A DNA stretch of 8,234 nucleotides from an uncultured Collinsella sp. (GTDB taxonomy: Bacteria > Actinomycetota > Coriobacteriia > Coriobacteriales > Coriobacteriaceae), in the NCBI GenBank assembly GCA_902478875.1, contig CABSMZ010000078.1, positions 1-8,234 on the forward strand, written 5' to 3'. Of this stretch, positions 1-5,703 are shown piece by piece. The translations under genes and the position numbers were made by a program. Below the pieces are notes generated by a model. The model did no database searches, was not told the origin of the DNA, and was given only the letters and a program-made list of their open reading frames with translations. The stretch's first letter is position 1. Every line of letters starts with the position of its first letter.

Positions 1-11
1 ATAAGAGACAG
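1..11 (+). other. Residual Tn5/Nextera mosaic-end adapter sequence
   Basis: The first 11 bases, ATAAGAGACAG, are identical to the inner 11 bases of the 19-base Tn5 mosaic end used in tagmentation libraries. In such reads the insert begins right after the terminal CAG, here at base 12. An exact 11-base match at base 1 of the window, followed directly by coding sequence, is best explained as untrimmed adapter at a contig end. The in-frame translation of these bases (K-R-Q) also does not fit the LeuA family upstream of VVNIPDT, where an A-G-A-T-like stretch is usual. It is a technical feature, not biology. Confidence 0.8.
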
Positions 12-83
12 GTCGTGAACATCCCCGATACGATGGGCTACAACATGCCGTGGGACTTTGGCGCCCGCATCCGTGACCTGCGC
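12..83 (+). pseudogene. leuA: Internal fragment of 2-isopropylmalate synthase (LeuA), joined to leuB
   Basis: Read in frame 3, bases 12-80 encode VVNIPDTMGYNMPWDFGARI followed by RDL. This is the conserved NIPDT-x-GY-x-MP segment of the HMGL-like catalytic barrel of 2-isopropylmalate synthase, which condenses acetyl-CoA with 2-oxoisovalerate in the first step of leucine synthesis. In intact LeuA the metal-binding H-x-H-DDLG motif follows some 25 residues later; here it is absent. After about base 80 the frame becomes unrecognisable (GRCGCGRSACSRR) and stops at a TGA at 147-149. Only about 23 family residues are present, wedged between adapter and leuB. It is most likely a library or assembly chimera; a genuine deletion fusing leuA to leuB is the less likely alternative. 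Confidence 0.65.
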
Positions 84-723
84 GGGCGCTGCGGGTGCGG
101 CCGGTCAGCGTGCAGTCGACGTGATGGAGTATCGCGAGTACGAGATTGAGCGCATTGCGCACCAGGCATTTGAGGCGGCGCGCAAACGTCGCGGCAAGGT
201 GACGAGCGTTGATAAGCGCAACGTGCTGGAGACGAGCCGCATGTGGCGCGAGATCGTGCATCGCGTGCAAGACGAGGAGTACTCCGACGTGGAGCTTGAG
301 GACCTGCTCGTCGACAACGCCGCCATGCAGCTCATCAGTCGACCGGCAGACTTTGACGTCGTGGTGACGGAGAACATGTTCGGCGACATCCTGTCCGATG
401 AGGCGGCTCAGATTACCGGATCGCTCGGTATGCTTGCCTCTGCCTCGCTGGATGATGGCGTATCGCTGTTTGGGCCGAGCGCTGGCAGCGCTCCTGACAT
501 CGCGGGGCTCGGCGTGGCCAATCCGCTGGCTCAAATCTTGTCGGTGGCGATGCTGCTGACCTACGCGCTCGACATGGGCGAGCAAGCCGCGTGGATCGAG
601 AGCGCCGTGGCGCGCGTGCTCGACGAGGGCTGGCGCACCCGTGACATCGCCGATGTCAACACCCCGGCAGATAAGATCCTCGGCACCACGACGATGGGCG
701 ACAAGGTCGTCGCCGCGCTGTAG
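58..723 (+). CDS. leuB: 3-isopropylmalate dehydrogenase, C-terminal part (5' end lost at chimeric join)
   Basis: LeuB oxidises and decarboxylates 3-isopropylmalate to 2-oxoisocaproate with NAD+, the third step of leucine synthesis, in the cytosol. From about base 105 to the TAG at 721-723 the frame matches the family closely. It has the DVMEYREYEIERIA segment, KVTSVDKRNVL with the catalytic lysine, DNAAMQLI, the metal-binding stretch FGDILSDEAAQITGSLGML, and GSAPDIAGLGVANPLAQILS, which forms part of the cofactor-binding loop. About 205 family residues are present out of a usual 350-370. The N-terminal part, including the catalytic tyrosine of the GGIYFG region, is missing. The TTG at 58 is only the first in-frame start codon after a stop at 16-18 and lies inside LeuA-derived sequence, so it is not the real start. 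The true gene would extend further upstream of the join. No frameshift is seen after it. Product assignment is firm; the 5' boundary is artificial. Confidence 0.85.
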   Translation: MAPASVTCAGAAGAAGQRAVDVMEYREYEIERIAHQAFEAARKRRGKVTSVDKRNVLETSRMWREIVHRVQDEEYSDVELEDLLVDNAAMQLISRPADFDVVVTENMFGDILSDEAAQITGSLGMLASASLDDGVSLFGPSAGSAPDIAGLGVANPLAQILSVAMLLTYALDMGEQAAWIESAVARVLDEGWRTRDIADVNTPADKILGTTTMGDKVVAAL

Positions 724-748
724 GCGATGCCGATTCAAGCTGTCAAAT

Positions 749-805
749 ATCTCAATCTGTAACATCTAAGGGGCAAAATCGTTCCTACCTGTTACAGATT
801 GAGAT
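749..805. repeat. Palindromic intergenic repeat, copy 1
   Basis: CTCAATCTGTAACA (751-764) pairs perfectly with TGTTACAGATTGAG (790-803), and the AT on each side extends the stem to 16 base pairs. The loop is 25 bases, with partial pairing of TAAGG-type bases near its mouth. The 53-base core (751-803) has the same length as the copy starting exactly 80 bases later. The arms are conserved and the middle is variable, as in REP/MITE-like elements. There is no T-run after the stem, so it is not a classical terminator. It lies 3' of leuB between convergent genes. Confidence 0.75.
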
Positions 806-827
806 TTTCGGCCGAGCATCCGTGGTC

Positions 828-886
828 TGTCTCGATCTGTAACAGCTAACCGATTATTTGGGCCCTACCTGTTACAGATTGAGACA
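828..886. repeat. Palindromic intergenic repeat, copy 2
   Basis: An 18-base arm at 828-845 pairs with 869-886, with a single G-U wobble (G834 with T880). The loop is 23 bases. Its 53-base core (831-883) matches the core of the first copy at 41 of 53 positions. All but two of the 12 differences fall in the middle (positions 20-33 of the unit), while both arms are almost unchanged. A 27-base spacer separates the two cores. Whether it acts as an RNA element, a protein target or a non-autonomous mobile repeat cannot be told from one window. Confidence 0.75.
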
Positions 887-894
887 AACCGTTG

Positions 895-956
895 GGACAG
901 GTCGGACGAGTCAGCAAAACCACCACAAAGGTGCCGGTCCCCTTCGTGGTGGTTTT
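895..956 (+). repeat. 62-base direct repeat, left copy (flank plus terminator hairpin)
   Basis: These bases match 2911-2972 in the same orientation at 58 of 62 positions; differences lie at 926, 936, 937 and 955. The first 31 bases are identical. They include about 20 bases, beginning GGACAGGTCGGACGAGTCAG, that lie outside the hairpin, so similarity is not explained by the terminator stem alone. The two copies bracket the sigma/anti-sigma gene pair. Confidence 0.8.
916..956. terminator. Bidirectional intrinsic terminator between convergent genes
   Basis: AAAACCACCAC (916-926) pairs with GTGGTGGTTTT (946-956); after one mismatch four more pairs (AAGG with CCTT) close a 9-base loop. A T-run follows on the plus strand (953-957), and the A-run before the stem gives a U-run on the minus strand. 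It can therefore end transcripts both from leuB (plus) and from the DUF4179 gene (minus). Confidence 0.7.
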
Positions 957-1074
957 TAGCGCAACGAGGTGTTCCCAGCCGACCATACGGGCGGCCTTGC
1001 GCTCACGCTGCTCGATGACAGCGCATCTTTAGACGCGAAGTGCGGAACCGGGTGCATATACGAGCCGCGTAGCG
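957..1074. other. Intergenic stretch with no supportable gene
   Basis: This lies between the terminator hairpin and the stop codon of the DUF4179 gene. I see no ribosome binding site, no strong hairpin and no family-like coding sequence. Short minus-strand frames cross it; one ends in TAA exactly at the hairpin edge, another reads on through the hairpin. Neither has a start signal. It may be the 3' untranslated end of the minus-strand transcript or the trace of a lost gene. Confidence 0.4.
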
Positions 1075-2205
1075 TTACGAATTCATGGGAATGACCGTAT
1101 CGCCAATTTGTACGCTTGCAATCTTGTCTGTGTCACAAACTTGCGAGAACGGCCAGGTCTTGTGGACATCAGTGGTGCCGTTATCCAGTTTATTTGCGAA
1201 ATAGCCGCTGTGGCTGGTTGCGTCTTCAACATGACCGTCTTTGAACGTCACGATGAGGGGTATGTTGCCAACGGCATCCATAGACTCCTCCATGTTTTGA
1301 GACATCTTGCCGCTGTTGTTGTCGTGTTCGATGGAACGATCTATGTTGTAGCGGACTGAAACGCCAACGCAGGATACGGTGGCCTCTTGAATCGTCGCCT
1401 TGGTGCCGTTAAAGTTGACCGATTTGGGCGCGGGAATCGTAACGGATGTATCTTCGTAATTCAGCTGGAACTTAAGATCCCATGGGCCCGTAAGTATTTT
1501 CTTATACTCGGGAAGCTCTTTGCCAGCACGTGGCACAACGAGAGAGTTGATATGCGTGCGGACGGTCCTGCCCATAAGGCCGGGTGATTCAACGCTGAAC
1601 TGTGCAAAGTATTGAATGCTGGAGTCATTGGGGTTCTTGTCAATGAGCCATGATTGGCCTTGGCCGCCATGCTCGCCATCAACGTATACGTTTCCATCGA
1701 CACTTCCGGCGATAGTTCCGTTCTCGCCCGGCTCGGAAAGCTTTTTCAGGGCAGCGGGATCGTCGAACGTAAGCGTATAGGCGATGGTAACCATATCCTT
1801 GTCGCCCATGATGGCGTCGGCGGTCACGGTGACTCCGTTGTTGGAGCAGCTAGCACCGACGGGCCGGCCAATACGGTCGATGATCTCGGTTTGAGAAGCA
1901 GGTCCGTCAAAGATGTCGGAAAGCATGTCAGAAGGAAGCGGCAGGACGCCTGTTGCCATAGCCGTGCCAGCGCCTCCAATGACGATAGCGAGGACTGCCG
2001 TTACAGCGGCAATGCGAGCGACTGTTCTTACGGGATGGCGGGCGATGCGCGGCTTGCGTCGCGTGCCATTAAAGTTGCTTTGAGCGGTCGCCGCATCGCT
2101 CGAGGCGACGGACTGAGCAATCGAGTTTGCCATGTGCTGCTTCGCATTATCGGTAAACGAAATGTGCTCCAGGGCGTGGCGATAGTCATTCGAATTCGTA
2201 GTCAT
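1075..2205 (-). CDS. DUF4179-type transmembrane anti-sigma factor
   Basis: The 376-residue protein has a cytoplasmic head of about 60 residues, including a motif of the form LEHISFTDNAKQHMANSI. One membrane helix follows at about residues 64-86 (ARIAAVTAVLAIVIGGAG onward), preceded by a basic stretch (RRKPRIARHPVR). The rest is an extracytoplasmic beta-rich domain of about 290 residues with three cysteines. This layout matches DUF4179 proteins encoded beside ECF sigma factors. By family knowledge the head binds and silences the sigma factor and the outer domain senses an envelope signal. The start is well supported: AAAGGAG sits about 7 bases before the ATG. It overlaps the end of the sigma gene by 20 bases, so translation is probably coupled. 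The signal sensed cannot be told. Role as anti-sigma is inferred from context and topology; no direct motif proves it. Confidence 0.8.
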   Translation of the reverse strand: MTTNSNDYRHALEHISFTDNAKQHMANSIAQSVASSDAATAQSNFNGTRRKPRIARHPVRTVARIAAVTAVLAIVIGGAGTAMATGVLPLPSDMLSDIFDGPASQTEIIDRIGRPVGASCSNNGVTVTADAIMGDKDMVTIAYTLTFDDPAALKKLSEPGENGTIAGSVDGNVYVDGEHGGQGQSWLIDKNPNDSSIQYFAQFSVESPGLMGRTVRTHINSLVVPRAGKELPEYKKILTGPWDLKFQLNYEDTSVTIPAPKSVNFNGTKATIQEATVSCVGVSVRYNIDRSIEHDNNSGKMSQNMEESMDAVGNIPLIVTFKDGHVEDATSHSGYFANKLDNGTTDVHKTWPFSQVCDTDKIASVQIGDTVIPMNS

Positions 2206-2746
2206 TGTGGTCTCCTTTCAAGGAAAGCCGAAGTGACGCACGTCCGCGGCTAAGGTGCTGGGCGGTTGCAGCTGGCGTCGCGTGAACGGCGTCTGCGATT
2301 TCCCTGATGCTCATGCCTGCGTAGTAGTGCAAAAAGATGGCGATGCGCTGTGCTTGAGGCAGGGCCGTGACAGCGGAAAGAATGGCGCAGTCGCGTTGCG
2401 CGAATTCTTGCTCGGTATGTGTTACGGGTGCGCAGAAATCGGGGAGCGAATCGAGGTCGACAACCGGGTGATTCGCGTGCGTACGGCCGATATCGCGACA
2501 TGCGTTCAGTGCGACTCGGATCACCCAAGCACGTTCGTGTTCGAGCGAGTCGAACGGTTGAGTGCGTTGGAGAATCTTGATCAGCGTGTCCTGGCAGATG
2601 TCTTGAGCGTCGTCAGCGGATCCAAGGGCCGAATAGCACAATCGAAGGATGAGGTCGGAATACGTGTCGACCAAGCGCTTTGCTTCCCGCTCGATCTGAT
2701 CGGCATCGCATCGGAGCGTGCTATTGCGGTTACGGCGTGCAGGCAT
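2186..2746 (-). CDS. ECF-type RNA polymerase sigma factor
   Basis: The 186-residue protein has sigma region 2 at about residues 24-90 (LILRLCYSALGSADDAQDIC, then QDTLIKIL and the ERAWVIRVALNACRD part). A short linker leads to region 4 at about 118-175, with the helix-turn-helix GMSIREIADAVHATPAATAQ. Regions 1 and 3 are absent, and the length is normal for the group. It would direct RNA polymerase to a small stress or envelope regulon. The ATG at 2746 is chosen because a strong GGAGG lies 7 bases upstream. An in-frame ATG at 2839 would add 31 non-conserved residues, lacks such a site and abuts the T-run of a terminator. The DUF4179 gene overlaps its 3' end, pointing to a sigma/anti-sigma pair. 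Target genes are unknown. Confidence 0.9.
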   Translation of the reverse strand: MPARRNRNSTLRCDADQIEREAKRLVDTYSDLILRLCYSALGSADDAQDICQDTLIKILQRTQPFDSLEHERAWVIRVALNACRDIGRTHANHPVVDLDSLPDFCAPVTHTEQEFAQRDCAILSAVTALPQAQRIAIFLHYYAGMSIREIADAVHATPAATAQHLSRGRASLRLSLKGDHNDYEFE

Positions 2747-2810
2747 AGTGTCACCTCCAATTGGTCGTGGTGGATATAGGGAAGGCGTCTCGCGAGGTCC
2801 CTCTACATAC

Positions 2811-2837
2811 AACACGGTCGAGACTGCATAAGTTGAC
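2811..2837 (-). promoter_or_regulatory. Possible ECF-type autoregulatory promoter
   Basis: On the minus strand GTCAAC (2837-2832) is followed after 15 bases by CGTGTT (2816-2811). An AAC-type -35 and a CGT-type -10 with roughly 15-17 bases between them are typical of promoters read by ECF sigma factors, which often drive their own operon. It lies just after a terminator and 64 bases before the sigma start codon. The motifs are short and no housekeeping -10 fits well here, so this is a suggestion. Confidence 0.3.
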
Positions 2838-2864
2838 AAAAAAAGACGGCACGTGAGCGCCGTC
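2838..2864 (-). terminator. Intrinsic terminator upstream of the sigma operon
   Basis: On the minus strand GACGGC (2864-2859) pairs with GCCGTC (2850-2845) around an 8-base loop, followed directly by seven T residues (2844-2838). It is directed against transcription arriving from the phosphoesterase operon and would insulate the sigma operon. Together with the hairpin at 2932-2972 it makes a double stop. Attenuation of the sigma operon itself is less likely because the proposed promoter lies downstream of it. Confidence 0.7.
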
Positions 2865-2910
2865 CTTACAAAACAATGAGTGTTCTCGTTAATTACACAA
2901 GCACCGTGAT

Positions 2911-2972
2911 GGACAGGTCGGACGAGTCAGCAAAACCACCATAAAGGTGCCTATCCCCTTCGTGGTGGTTGT
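2911..2972 (+). repeat. 62-base direct repeat, right copy
   Basis: This matches the copy at 895-956 at 58 of 62 positions, in the same orientation and at a distance of 2016 bases. The first 31 bases are identical, including the part outside the hairpin. Its right end stops 6 bases short of the stop codon of the metallophosphoesterase gene. Confidence 0.8.
2932..2972 (-). terminator. Terminator hairpin after the metallophosphoesterase gene
   Basis: AACCACCAT (2934-2942) pairs with GTGGTGGTT (2962-2970), with a terminal wobble; AAGG/CCTT adds four pairs inside after one mismatch. On the minus strand the stem is followed by TTTTG from the complement of 2931-2935. It begins 6 bases after the stop of the upstream gene, the usual place for an operon-ending terminator. 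Confidence 0.65.
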
Positions 2973-2978
2973 TGGCAG

Positions 2979-3689
2979 TTACCAGGGGGTTCTGGCGGTT
3001 GAAGACACGATTGCTTCGTGGCGTTTGAGCTCGCGGCGCATGGTTTGCGAGTTGAGCCAAGCGGCCTTCCAACCGCGCGTGGGGTAGCGCGCCTCGTCAA
3101 TTTCGATCTTGGTATAGCCGCAGGCGTTGACAATCTTCGTTCCGCATGGGTGTTGGCGCTCGCGTTGAAAGTTGGGGCCGTAGCTTTGGTGCACATGCCC
3201 GTGAATCATATAGTCGGGACCCCAAGACTCAAGAGCCGCATTAAAGCACTCGAATCCTCGATGCGGCAGGTCGTCCAGGTCGCCCATGCCTGCGACGGGT
3301 GCATGGGTAAGTAGAATATCGCATCCGTCTACCAGTGCGATTTTTCGCGATAGCTTGCGCATGCGTTTTGCCATCTCGCGCTCGGTATACATGTTCGCGC
3401 CGTCGCGGTAGCGCATGGAACCGCCCAGACCCGCAATGCGAATACCTCGGTACACATATACGCTGTCCTCAACACAAATGCACCCGCCCGGTGCATGGCG
3501 CGCGTAGCGGTCGTCGTGGTTGCCACGAACGTACACAAGCGGTTTGTTGATGACAGTGACCAAAAACTCAAGATAGTCCGGATCCAGGTCGCCTGCGGAT
3601 AGAATCAGGTCAACGTCCTCAAAGCGCTCCTTGCGAAAACATTCCCACAGGCAGCGCTCCTCTACATCGGCAATGGCTAGGATATTCAT
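2979..3689 (-). CDS. Calcineurin-like metallophosphoesterase
   Basis: This 236-residue soluble protein has the ordered metal-binding motifs of the family: D8 in ADVEE, GD at 33-34, GNHD at 56-59, TH at 128-129 and GHVH at 164-167. Motif 1 reads D-x-E where many relatives have D-x-H. The metal site otherwise looks complete, so hydrolysis of a phosphomonoester or phosphodiester is expected; the substrate is not evident. Segments such as GLGGSMRYRDGANMYTERE and GDLDDLPHRGFE suggest a distinct subgroup of cytosolic phosphoesterases. The ATG overlaps the TGA of the ParB-like/BMP gene as ATGA, with GGAGG 10 bases upstream, so the two proteins are made together. About 35 C-terminal residues after the VNACGYTKIEID segment have no recognisable match. 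Confidence 0.88.
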   Translation of the reverse strand: MNILAIADVEERCLWECFRKERFEDVDLILSAGDLDPDYLEFLVTVINKPLVYVRGNHDDRYARHAPGGCICVEDSVYVYRGIRIAGLGGSMRYRDGANMYTEREMAKRMRKLSRKIALVDGCDILLTHAPVAGMGDLDDLPHRGFECFNAALESWGPDYMIHGHVHQSYGPNFQRERQHPCGTKIVNACGYTKIEIDEARYPTRGWKAAWLNSQTMRRELKRHEAIVSSTARTPW

Positions 3690-5608
3690 AGGGCACGGAC
3701 CTCCGGCTCGTTATCGAGCTGCGGAATCGAGCCTATAACGTTGTCAGCCAGCCAGTTCATCTCGACAATCTGCGTACTCGGCAGGGGAGGGAAGCCCTCA
3801 ATCTGAACCACGCCGTCCTGGCTGTGGAGCTCGCCGCCAAATGGGTTGATGGAGCCCTCGACAATGCCGTTGCGAAGCAGCTGCACAAGTTTACGCGTCT
3901 GATAGGGTAGGCCCGGAGCGTAGCGAATATCGATGACGCCGGAGCTCATACCGTACCAGTAGTTGACGGCGCGCACCTGCTGGTCATCGGCGGTCTCGTC
4001 CCATGTGCCGTGCAGTAGGCTGCGTACGATGAGTTCGTAGTAACGGCCCCAGTTCCATACCGGCATAGCAATACCGGTAACTTCCTTGCCGTTTACCAGA
4101 CGGTGAAGCCCGTAGGCGGTGGGGTCCTCGAGAGACTTGGACATATCGGCGCCGGTCATGACGCTCACGCCCTCGCGACACATGGCTTCGGCAAGACCGC
4201 CGGCGGGAACATCTCCCCAAGTGAGGATAATCTGCGCACGAGGGTCGAGCAGCGAGGCACCGATAGCGAAGGCGTTGATTTCGCTCAGCGCGCCCGAGGC
4301 GAAGACCGACGCATGGTAGCCAATACGGTGGTTGTCGGCCATGCTGGCGGCAAGGGCGCCCAGTAGGAACTTGGCCTCGTACATCTTTCCAAAGTACGAG
4401 CGGACGCTTTGGTGGGGAAGGCCGATTGAGCAGTTAAGGAACCGCACCTGGGGATACTCGACTGACGCCCTGAGCGTGTATTCCATGAGCCGGTGTGAGG
4501 TCGAGAAGATGACGTTCGCCCCGTGCTTTACGGCTGTCTCGACGGCGGCGTAGAACACGTCCGAATCGTGGCAGTCCTCGAACGCCTCGGTGCGCACGAT
4601 GCCGCCAAAGTGCTCATCAAGATACCGGCGGCCCTGGTCGTGTAGGCTGTCCCAGCTCGACGTGGCACAGGGAAACTCGTGGATAAAGGCGATTCGCATG
4701 GGATTGGCAGTGGAGTAGACGGTCTTGCTCATAAAGAAGTTGAGCACGCCCGAGGTAGCTTTTGTCGGTGCGCCCTCTTTCTCGTTGGGCTGCGGCGCTT
4801 CGACAAGATCGACTTTGTCCTCGTCGCTTTTGCCGGCAATGACAAGCTCGCGCCAAATCTTGCACAGACGGTTGACGACGATATCCGTCGGCGTATCCAG
4901 CAGACGGTCCTGGTTGTAGACGTTGAGGTAGACGAGCATGGCATCGGCAGGCGTAATGTCCAAGTGGTCGCCGCCCGCGCGAAGATAGGCGCGCTTAAAG
5001 AGCAGGAAGGTGTGACGTAGGTAGTCGACCTTCTTTTGAGGCCATTTTTCGACAAGATCTTGGCCGAGCATTTTGGCAAGCATCTCGTAGCTGCCCTCGC
5101 GCGAAAACTCAATCTCGTACAGGGGGCATACGTACCAAAAGGCGCAAAACTCACCGTACAGGCGGCTCTCGACGGAATCCCACTTACCGGGGTACAGACG
5201 CGTCACCTTGGCCGAAACCGTCGGAGCGTCAAGGAATTTGAGGACGCTGACACGCTTGTTGCCCTCTTGGACGTAAAAGCGGTGCATGAACTCGGTGACG
5301 ATGATGGGGTCGCGGTAGCCCTCGGAGATTTGGATATCGTAGAGGTTGGACCATTTGCGGGCGAATTCGGTATTCCAGGGGAGCAGCGGCATAAAGTTAC
5401 ACGAAAAGGCGGACTGGCGACCTTTGGTAACCGTGCCGACGACCATTTCGAGCGGAATGTCCCGCAGGCCGATGTTCTCGCGCTGCCCGCAGGGAAGCTG
5501 AGCGACCAAGCTGTCGAGGTCCGTAAGATATGGATGCTCGCTTTGGCTGATGGCGCGACGGCGTCCCTGCTCGCCGCGCTTGCGTGCTTGACGATAGGCC
5601 TCTTCCAT
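3686..5608 (-). CDS. Protein with ParB-like N-terminal region and BMP (PnrA-like) domain
   Basis: The 640-residue protein has two parts. Residues about 85-140 resemble a ParB/sulfiredoxin-type fold: DPIIVTEFMHRFYVQEGNKR followed by VSVLKFLDAPTVSAKV, with GNKR in the place of the GxxR box. A mostly helical stretch follows to about 280, then a low-complexity linker. From about 304 the sequence resembles the BMP/Med/PnrA family of nucleoside-binding proteins: MRIAFIHEF, VIFSTSHRLMEY, GKMYEAKFLLGALAASMA, RIGYHASVFASGALSEINAF. Classical members are lipoproteins feeding ABC importers, but here there is no signal peptide, lipobox or membrane helix, so the protein should be cytosolic. A role as an intracellular nucleoside-like ligand sensor or regulatory partner is inference. 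GGGAG lies 8 bases before the ATG. Its stop overlaps the phosphoesterase start. Automatic annotation as an ABC substrate-binding protein would be misleading. Confidence 0.85.
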   Translation of the reverse strand: MEEAYRQARKRGEQGRRRAISQSEHPYLTDLDSLVAQLPCGQRENIGLRDIPLEMVVGTVTKGRQSAFSCNFMPLLPWNTEFARKWSNLYDIQISEGYRDPIIVTEFMHRFYVQEGNKRVSVLKFLDAPTVSAKVTRLYPGKWDSVESRLYGEFCAFWYVCPLYEIEFSREGSYEMLAKMLGQDLVEKWPQKKVDYLRHTFLLFKRAYLRAGGDHLDITPADAMLVYLNVYNQDRLLDTPTDIVVNRLCKIWRELVIAGKSDEDKVDLVEAPQPNEKEGAPTKATSGVLNFFMSKTVYSTANPMRIAFIHEFPCATSSWDSLHDQGRRYLDEHFGGIVRTEAFEDCHDSDVFYAAVETAVKHGANVIFSTSHRLMEYTLRASVEYPQVRFLNCSIGLPHQSVRSYFGKMYEAKFLLGALAASMADNHRIGYHASVFASGALSEINAFAIGASLLDPRAQIILTWGDVPAGGLAEAMCREGVSVMTGADMSKSLEDPTAYGLHRLVNGKEVTGIAMPVWNWGRYYELIVRSLLHGTWDETADDQQVRAVNYWYGMSSGVIDIRYAPGLPYQTRKLVQLLRNGIVEGSINPFGGELHSQDGVVQIEGFPPLPSTQIVEMNWLADNVIGSIPQLDNEPEVRAL

Positions 5609-5664
5609 GGTGTCTACTCCCTTAGTCGTTTAAACAACGATATGAACCATGGTACCACGATGCG

Positions 5665-5703
5665 AAACCACCACAATGGTGCCTGTCCCCTTTGCGGTGG
5701 TTT
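5665..5703. terminator. Terminator-like hairpin at the end of the MscS gene
   Basis: AAACCACC (5665-5672) pairs with GGTGGTTT (5696-5703); CAA/TTG and GG/CC extend the stem inward with two mismatches around a loop containing CCTGTCCC (5682-5689). The T-run is four bases on the plus strand and three on the minus strand, so it may be leaky for the MscS-to-BMP direction. The right arm reaches into the TAA stop codon of the MscS gene (5705-5703). Confidence 0.5.

Noticed and set aside
58..105. TTG at 58 as a natural leuB start
   Set aside because: It lies in LeuA-derived sequence in the wrong frame, has no ribosome binding site, and the family has about 150 more residues before this point.
749..886. 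CRISPR array from the two regularly spaced repeats
   Set aside because: There are only two units, each a long palindrome with a variable centre; the 27-base gap lies between palindromes, and there are no cas genes.
850..1040. A minus-strand frame reading VIEQRERKAARMVGWEHL and on through the hairpins
   Set aside because: It looks protein-like for about 20 residues, but it opens after a TAA without a start signal and its second half is only translated repeat sequence. At most it is a gene remnant.
1654..2253. A 199-codon plus-strand open frame opposite the anti-sigma gene
   Set aside because: It mirrors a well-supported minus-strand gene, has no family-like composition or ribosome binding site, and is explained by GC-rich codon bias.
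2833..2838. TTGACA on the plus strand as a -35 box
   Set aside because: No -10 box follows at 16-18 bases, and no plus-strand gene lies downstream.
2747..2839. A longer sigma factor starting at the ATG at 2839
   Set aside because: The extra 31 residues do not look like a sigma domain, the start sits on a terminator T-run, and the ATG at 2746 has a strong GGAGG at proper spacing.
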